The position numbers and the translations under genes are program-made. A stretch of DNA of 5,266 nt. It comes from an uncultured Eubacteriales bacterium (GTDB lineage Bacteria > Bacillota > Clostridia > UMGS1810). Shown in pieces: positions 4,910 through 5,266 of this stretch; position 1 is the stretch's first letter, and the number at the start of each line of letters is the position of its first letter. The stretch lies in NCBI GenBank assembly GCA_900555295.1, contig USKN01000131.1, forward strand, positions 1 through 5,266, in the 5' to 3' direction. Under the pieces are notes generated by a model that worked only from the letters and a program-made list of their open reading frames with translations, was not told where the DNA came from and did not search any database.

Positions 4910-5194
4910 ATGTTCACATTAAATATTCAGCTTTTCGCACATAAGAAAGGTATGGGTTCTACAAAAAACGGCCGTGACAGCGAATCAAAAAGACTCGGTG
5001 TAAAAAAAGGCGACGGTAGTTTTGTAAAAAGCGGTAACATTTTGGTAAGACAGCGCGGTACAAAAATCCACCCCGGACTTAACGTTAAGAAAGGCAGCGA
5101 TGATACATTATTTGCAATTGTTGACGGCAAAGTTAAGTTTGAAAGACTTGGTAAAGATAAAAAGCAAGTAAGCGTATATGAAATCGCTCAGTAA
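4910..5194 (+). CDS. rpmA: Large ribosomal subunit protein L27 (bL27) with cleavable N-terminal extension
   Basis: This 94-residue bL27 carries the Firmicute-type extension MFTLNIQLFA (1-10) before HKKG (11-14), where the mature protein of most other bacteria begins. Prp is expected to cut after Ala10; the LNIQLFA site closely matches the known LNLQFFA motif. The mature N-terminus reaches the peptidyl-transferase centre of the 50S subunit, and uncut L27 is known to be harmful. The body contains the conserved GSTKNGRDS (16-24), RLGVKKGDG (28-36) and VRQRGTKIHPG (46-56). It is the last gene of the operon and is followed by a hairpin terminator. Confidence 0.98.
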   Translation: MFTLNIQLFAHKKGMGSTKNGRDSESKRLGVKKGDGSFVKSGNILVRQRGTKIHPGLNVKKGSDDTLFAIVDGKVKFERLGKDKKQVSVYEIAQ

Positions 5195-5210
5195 CATATA
5201 ATATCAAAAA

Positions 5211-5256
5211 AGGAGAGGGTGTAGCAAAACGAAAGCGTTTTTCTACACCCTCTTTT
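5211..5256 (+). terminator. Intrinsic terminator after rpmA
   Basis: GAGGGTGTAG (5215-5224) pairs perfectly with CTACACCCTC (5243-5252), and flanking bases extend the stem to 5211-5256 with two G-U pairs. Inside, AAAACG (5226-5231) pairs with CGTTTT (5236-5241) around an AAAG loop, stacked above one C-U mismatch. A short T-run (5253-5256) follows. The A-run at 5205-5211 gives a partial ability to terminate from the other side. The stem is strong but the T-run is short. Confidence 0.8.
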
Positions 5257-5266
5257 AGGGGCTTTA

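Noticed and set aside
1..5266. CRISPR arrays, insertion sequences, phage or defence genes
   Set aside because: No spaced repeat array, transposase, integrase or terminal inverted repeats were seen. The content is housekeeping and sugar catabolism.

Overview
The window looks like a chromosomal segment of a low-GC Firmicute, most likely a member of the Clostridia. The intergenic DNA is AT-rich, Shine-Dalgarno sequences are strong and purine-rich, and the promoters are near-consensus sigma-A type. The order is rplU - prp - rpmA, and L27 carries the N-terminal extension that Prp removes, a trait of Firmicutes and relatives. Species cannot be named from this stretch.

Layout. At the left edge (1-36, minus) are the first 12 codons of what looks like prmA, with its RBS and a probable promoter. 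A tRNA-Gly(CCC) with an encoded CCA follows on the plus strand (192-265), driven by a strong promoter. It ends in a terminator (271-298) that it shares with the convergent nagA. The centre is an amino-sugar catabolism locus with two divergent units. On the minus strand an AraC-family regulator (2266-1370) overlaps nagA (1370-300) by one base. On the plus strand a single ORF (2480-4081) encodes glucosamine-6-phosphate deaminase (NagB) fused directly to a complete ROK-family sugar kinase. The 213-bp divergent region holds an extended -10 promoter for the regulator and a TATAAT element for the fusion gene. It also holds two copies of TATTGTGnAAA exactly 21 bp apart and an unusual 16-bp hairpin lying between a strong Shine-Dalgarno sequence and the fusion-gene start codon.

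The right part is the ribosomal-protein operon: a consensus promoter (4118-4146), a roughly 95-nt leader resembling an L21 leader, then rplU, prp and rpmA, closed by a hairpin terminator at the window's end.

How the genes fit together. The kinase would phosphorylate an incoming unphosphorylated amino sugar (GlcNAc or glucosamine), NagA would remove the acetyl group, and NagB would convert glucosamine-6-P to fructose-6-P and ammonia. The AraC protein is the obvious candidate regulator of both divergent units. No sugar transporter is present in the window. The parts most worth a second look are the NagB-ROK fusion and its unusual 5' leader.
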